The notes below the pieces were generated by a model. That model was not told the DNA's origin and made no database searches. It worked only from the letters and a program-made list of their open reading frames with translations. From UBA5070 sp035604215 (GTDB lineage Bacteria; Fibrobacterota; Fibrobacteria; UBA5070), in the NCBI GenBank assembly GCA_035604215.1, contig DATNIW010000062.1, forward strand, positions 1 through 20,738: a stretch of DNA of 20,738 bases, given 5' to 3'. Of the stretch, positions 18,010 through 20,738 are shown one piece after another; the stretch's first letter is position 1, and each line of letters begins with the position of its first letter. The translations under genes were made by a program, and so were the position numbers.

Positions 18010-18161
18010 CACATGCCCCCCAAGTCCCGAACCATCTTCAATCCGCGCCCATAATTCGCCCCATAGGGAACATATGTGCTCCCGGTCGGGAAAGGGTGTC
18101 GAATCTCCGCACCACTTCGCGGTAGTGTTGTCGATTTGGTAACGGGGTGGGGATGCGTGGG
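18010..18161. other. Intergenic segment after tonB with no supported gene
   Basis: This stretch is visibly less GC-rich than its surroundings and contains only short open frames on both strands. The longest (plus strand, 17936-18142) has no family features or good ribosome binding site. I see no convincing terminator hairpin for tonB. Confidence 0.4.
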
Positions 18162-18917
18162 CTACTGCTGCGTGGTGAAGCGGAAGTCCTTGACGAACCG
18201 GCAGGGAACGGGATGGCCCCCCTGCACCAGGGGTTTGAAGATGGAGGCGTAGACGGATCGACGCACCGATTCGTCGAAGTCCTTGCCGCCGGATCTCAGG
18301 AACCGAACCTCGGTGACCTTCCCTTTGTCGTCCAAGGTGATCAATGCCTGCACCACGGCCTCCACACCTTGGTCCAAGGCCCAATCCGGGTAAACCGGCA
18401 TGGCTTGGCTCACGACCTGCACGTCGAAGTTTGATTGGATGGGCGAGGCGGGCAACGGAGGTGGCGCCTTCTTGACCACCGTGTCGGCGGGTTTCATCAG
18501 GGTGTTGCCCGTGGCCACCGAGAACCCCCCGTTGGCGGAAGTCGCGTCGGCGGAAAGCCCGAACTGGGGCGGTGGTGGCGTGGGCTGCGGCGGCGGCGGT
18601 GGTTGGTTGGGTGGCGGCGGCTTGGGCTGTGGAATGTCCTTGGGGGGAGGAATTTCCTTGGGCGGTGGCGGCGGTGGTGGGGGTGGAGGAGGTTGCCGCA
18701 CGTCCACGATGGTCACCATGTCTTCCAGTGGAATGGCGTTCCTGAAGATCAAGGAGAGCGAAAACAGGGCGCCCCAGGCGAGGACGAAGACCACCACGAT
18801 GGTGATTTCGCGTTTTCCGATCCGATCCGATGGAGGTTCCGGCAGACGGAGCTCGGCGGGGACCGGTCCGATCAAGCCGCGCCGCCGCATCCGGCGAAGA
18901 GCTCCGGCACTGCTCAC
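18162..18917 (-). CDS. tonB: TonB family energy transducer
   Basis: A 251-residue protein with TonB architecture. It has a basic cytoplasmic N-terminus (1-36), one membrane helix (about 38-58, ITIVVVFVLAWGALFSLSLIF), and a Pro/Lys-rich periplasmic spanner (76-117) opening with 11 consecutive prolines. The C-terminal TonB domain (about 168-251) contains PVYPDWALDQGVEAVVQALITL and ends VPCRFVKDFRFT. TonB carries proton-motive energy from ExbB/ExbD to outer-membrane receptors. Translation starts at GTG (18917) overlapping the exbD stop by 4 nt (GTGA). The cytoplasmic tail is longer than in Escherichia coli TonB. No TonB-dependent receptor lies in the window, so the transported substrate is unknown. 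Confidence 0.93.
   Translation of the reverse strand: MSSAGALRRMRRRGLIGPVPAELRLPEPPSDRIGKREITIVVVFVLAWGALFSLSLIFRNAIPLEDMVTIVDVRQPPPPPPPPPPPKEIPPPKDIPQPKPPPPNQPPPPPQPTPPPPQFGLSADATSANGGFSVATGNTLMKPADTVVKKAPPPLPASPIQSNFDVQVVSQAMPVYPDWALDQGVEAVVQALITLDDKGKVTEVRFLRSGGKDFDESVRRSVYASIFKPLVQGGHPVPCRFVKDFRFTTQQ
18567..18692 (-). repeat. Proline-rich low-complexity tract inside tonB
   Basis: On the plus strand this is a (GGN)n-like purine-rich tract (for example 18660-18692), encoding 11 Pro in a row and then mixed Pro with Lys, Glu, Gln and Asp up to residue 117. It forms the stiff periplasm-spanning segment of TonB. Simple-sequence DNA of this kind can change length by slippage. Confidence 0.85.
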
Positions 18918-19318
18918 GGTCGGACCACCTGGAGGGCGTACTTGGTGATTCCGGCTCCGCGCACGAGGTCGATCACATCCACCACGGACTGGTACCTGAG
19001 ATCGCGGTCGGCCTCGATCAGGACCTGGTGGTCGGGGTCCCTGGCCACGGCCCCGCGCAGGACGGCCGCGATGGAAGCGGTGTCCAGTTTCTGTCCGTCC
19101 AGGTAGGTTTCGCCGTTTTTGTCCACCATGAGTCCCGAGGCCTTGGGAGCCTGGGAACCGGCGTTGGCCGCCTTGGGGACCTGCAGGGCGATCTCGCGCT
19201 GGTCGATGACCGAACTCGTGATCATGAAGATGATGAGCAGCACGAGGAAGATGTCCACGAGCGGCGTGATGTTGATGGACGAGATGATGTCTTCTTCGTT
19301 CCCGGCGGCGGCGGCCAT
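18914..19318 (-). CDS. exbD: ExbD/TolR family biopolymer transport protein
   Basis: A 134-residue protein with a short cytoplasmic start and one membrane helix (about 16-36, NITPLVDIFLVLLIIFMITSS). Asp22 occupies the position of the essential proton-relay Asp of ExbD/TolR. A periplasmic domain (about 45-134) follows, with the typical VLIEADRDLRYQSVVDVIDLVRGAGI block. It forms the inner-membrane motor with ExbB and drives TonB. The ATG at 19318 lies 1 nt after the exbB stop, and its stop overlaps the tonB GTG, so all three are translated from one message. A TolR role is less likely because the partner gene is a TonB. Confidence 0.94.
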   Translation of the reverse strand: MAAAAGNEEDIISSINITPLVDIFLVLLIIFMITSSVIDQREIALQVPKAANAGSQAPKASGLMVDKNGETYLDGQKLDTASIAAVLRGAVARDPDHQVLIEADRDLRYQSVVDVIDLVRGAGITKYALQVVRP

Positions 19319-19319
19319 C

Positions 19320-19970
19320 TCAGCCGTCCTTGGCGGCGGCGTGGAGGCTTCTGGCCACGATCAGGCCGCGAACCTCGCGCGAACGGTCCTGGATGGACCG
19401 CACGCGGCTGCGGAGGATGTTGTACGCCACCACGGCGGGGATGGCCACGATCAGACCCAGCGCCGTGGCCACCAGGGCCCGGGCGATGGCGACCATGACG
19501 TCCGTCCCTCCCTTGCCGCCGGATTGGGCGAACTTGTCGAAGGCGATCAGGATCCCCAGGACGGTTCCCGTCAGACCCAGGAACGGGGCGTTCGCTCCCA
19601 CGGTGCCCAGGAAGGAGACGCCGCCCTCCAGATGCCGCCGCTCGGTGGACTCCTGCACGTCGAACACCTTGTCCAGGGCTTCGGGGGAAAGCCCGGCGTT
19701 GTCCTTGCCCAGCTTCACCACGCGACCTGGAAGGGTGCGCTCGTCTTCCACCGTCAAGGGGATCTGGTCCAGGTTGGATCCGCTGGCGAGGTCCTTGGAT
19801 AGAAGTGTGCGCCACTTGGAGGGGTCGCCTTGAGCCTTGTTGAGGACGTTCCAGCGCCAGACGAACAGCACGAGGCCGGTGATCCCGAGCCCACCCAGAA
19901 GGACGTAGATGAGCAGTTCGATGGTGAATAGCACAGGTGCCAGGGTCTGGATCAGGTTGGCTAGGTTCAT
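19320..19970 (-). CDS. exbB: ExbB/TolQ/MotA family proton channel protein
   Basis: A 216-residue inner-membrane protein with three helices: about 12-38 (LFTIELLIYVLLGGLGITGLVLFVW), 119-147 and 160-185. The signature FLGTVGANAPFLGLTGTVLGI (120-140) and the following ALVATALGLIVAIPAVVAYN are diagnostic of the MotA/TolQ/ExbB family. It forms the pentameric stator channel around ExbD and harvests the proton gradient for TonB. The ATG at 19970 gives the usual N-terminus just before the first helix, with GGAG about 13 nt upstream. An in-frame opening to 20123 would read through the intergenic palindrome. It is first in exbB-exbD-tonB. Confidence 0.94.
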   Translation of the reverse strand: MNLANLIQTLAPVLFTIELLIYVLLGGLGITGLVLFVWRWNVLNKAQGDPSKWRTLLSKDLASGSNLDQIPLTVEDERTLPGRVVKLGKDNAGLSPEALDKVFDVQESTERRHLEGGVSFLGTVGANAPFLGLTGTVLGILIAFDKFAQSGGKGGTDVMVAIARALVATALGLIVAIPAVVAYNILRSRVRSIQDRSREVRGLIVARSLHAAAKDG

Positions 19971-20045
19971 TTCAAGGGACTCCGGTCGGTAAAGGTGGAG
20001 AAAGATATCGAGATATGAGGTATTCTGCGCGTTCCGGTCGCCGAT

Positions 20046-20063
20046 GCATTGCGTTTGCAATGC
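20046..20063. promoter_or_regulatory. Perfect inverted repeat upstream of exbB
   Basis: GCATTGC (20046-20052), GTTT, GCAATGC (20057-20063): a perfect 7-bp inverted repeat with a 4-nt centre, about 75 bp upstream of the exbB start and 14 nt after the stop of the preceding minus-strand gene. No U tract follows on the minus strand, so an operator or stabilising hairpin is more likely than a terminator. I see no convincing promoter boxes nearby. Confidence 0.4.
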
Positions 20064-20076
20064 GTTGGGAAGGGGC

Positions 20077-20738
20077 TCATTGCGGGGGCACGAAATCCGC
20101 GCACTGCCGCGGCCGACTGGCAATCCAATCCGCCCCGATGGTGTCGGTGTTGGTGATCTGCACCTTCTTCAGGCTGTCGACGACATTGTTGAACTTCCGG
20201 AGGCAGTACGTGTATTGGAGCGCCGAGACCGAGAAGGTGTCCGCAGTTGGGCTCTGGACGTATACGCTGAGACTGTCCACGGCCGCGCCGCTGAAGTAGC
20301 CGTAGCAGCCTTGGATGTTGGAGTAGGCCGGGACGTTGGTGGTGCTGGACTGGCCGCGCGCGAAAGCCGCGTACAGGGTGTCCATGGCGAATGCGTAGAA
20401 CACGTTCAGGCCGGTGTACCCGATGTCCAGGTTCTTGATCTGGGCGGTATCCGGCCAATAGGCCAGGGTTCCACCCGGATTGGCGTCGGTGAATCCGATC
20501 ATCCGCCATTGCCCTGGCTGGTAGTATCCCGCGCTGTCCTTGCTCGTGAAGGATTTCTGTCCCGCGCTGGCGTGGAGAGCCTGGGTGATGGGGTCCAGGA
20601 TCCGCGCCCGCGTGGAATCGAACCTCTGGATGGCGAGTTCTCCGCCGAACACGGGAAGGTCCAAGGTCTGAGGCGACAGGAAGGCGCGGTCGTTGCGCTG
20701 GATGGAGGTTCCGTTCTGGACCACCTGGTCCGAGGACC
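20077..20738 (-). CDS. Unrecognised protein, 3' part (runs off the window)
   Basis: An open frame of at least 219 codons continues past the right edge, so the true start is outside. A GTG at 20724 is internal by continuity of the frame and is not proposed as the start. The visible part is polar and rich in Ser, Thr, Tyr, Gln and Asp (for example TGLNVFYAFAMDTLYAAFARGQSS, then GCYGYFSGAAVDSLSVYVQS), with two Cys about 29 residues apart (GCYG and TYCLR). It lacks membrane helices. This composition is typical of exported or surface proteins, but no family is recognised and the signal peptide region is not in view. It precedes exbB on the same strand, 106 nt away. Confidence 0.75.
   Translation of the reverse strand, partial: SSDQVVQNGTSIQRNDRAFLSPQTLDLPVFGGELAIQRFDSTRARILDPITQALHASAGQKSFTSKDSAGYYQPGQWRMIGFTDANPGGTLAYWPDTAQIKNLDIGYTGLNVFYAFAMDTLYAAFARGQSSTTNVPAYSNIQGCYGYFSGAAVDSLSVYVQSPTADTFSVSALQYTYCLRKFNNVVDSLKKVQITNTDTIGADWIASRPRQCADFVPPQ

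Noticed and set aside
18400..18948. Plus-strand glycine-rich open frames opposite tonB
   Set aside because: The Gly runs are the complement of the TonB proline tract, not a glycine-rich protein gene.

Overview
The window is a GC-rich chromosomal segment of a Gram-negative-type bacterium. Support for that type comes from an ExbB-ExbD-TonB energy-transduction operon. A GH94 beta-glycan phosphorylase next to the core translation genes fits a polysaccharide degrader. I lean weakly toward Fibrobacterota or a related lineage; this is inference from gene content, and the 23S rRNA in the window would settle it.

Layout. Bases 1-7919 are one dense co-directional ribosomal-protein locus (spc plus alpha type): rplX (3' end), rplE, rpsN, rpsH, rplF, rplR, rpsE, rpmD, rplO, secY, infA, rpmJ, rpsM, rpsK, rpsD, rpoA, rplQ. 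Gaps are tiny or genes overlap, and there is no adk or map between secY and infA. A clear intrinsic terminator at 7979-8017 ends it. Bases 8146-10530 hold a single GH94 disaccharide/oligosaccharide phosphorylase gene. At 10564-10592 a near-consensus sigma70-type promoter, followed by a boxA-like antitermination motif, drives a 23S-5S rRNA unit (about 10768-13904) that ends in a strong hairpin terminator. No 16S gene or tRNA accompanies it, so the 16S gene must lie elsewhere.

Bases 14000-15930 (minus strand) carry a two-gene unit: a TPR protein overlapping by 4 nt a family-2 glycosyltransferase with a C-terminal repeat region. Divergent from it, across an intergenic region with a perfect inverted repeat, is a 1.76-kb plus-strand gene for a large protein. 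That protein resembles the helicase-associated (XPB/Ssl2 C-terminal-like) family but lacks an ATPase. Bases 17812-18009 hold a possible small minus-strand gene. Bases 18162-19970 (minus strand) are exbB-exbD-tonB with 1-bp gap/4-nt overlap spacing. The window ends inside an unrecognised minus-strand gene (20077 to the edge).

The first 14 kb is therefore the translation core (ribosomal proteins, SecY, IF-1, RNA polymerase alpha, 23S/5S rRNA) with a sugar phosphorylase inserted. The remainder is accessory: glycosyl transfer, an orphan regulatory-looking protein and TonB energisation. I see no CRISPR, transposon, prophage or defence module. The most distinctive points are the self-contained 23S-5S transcription unit, the placement of the phosphorylase, and the orphan helicase-associated-like protein.
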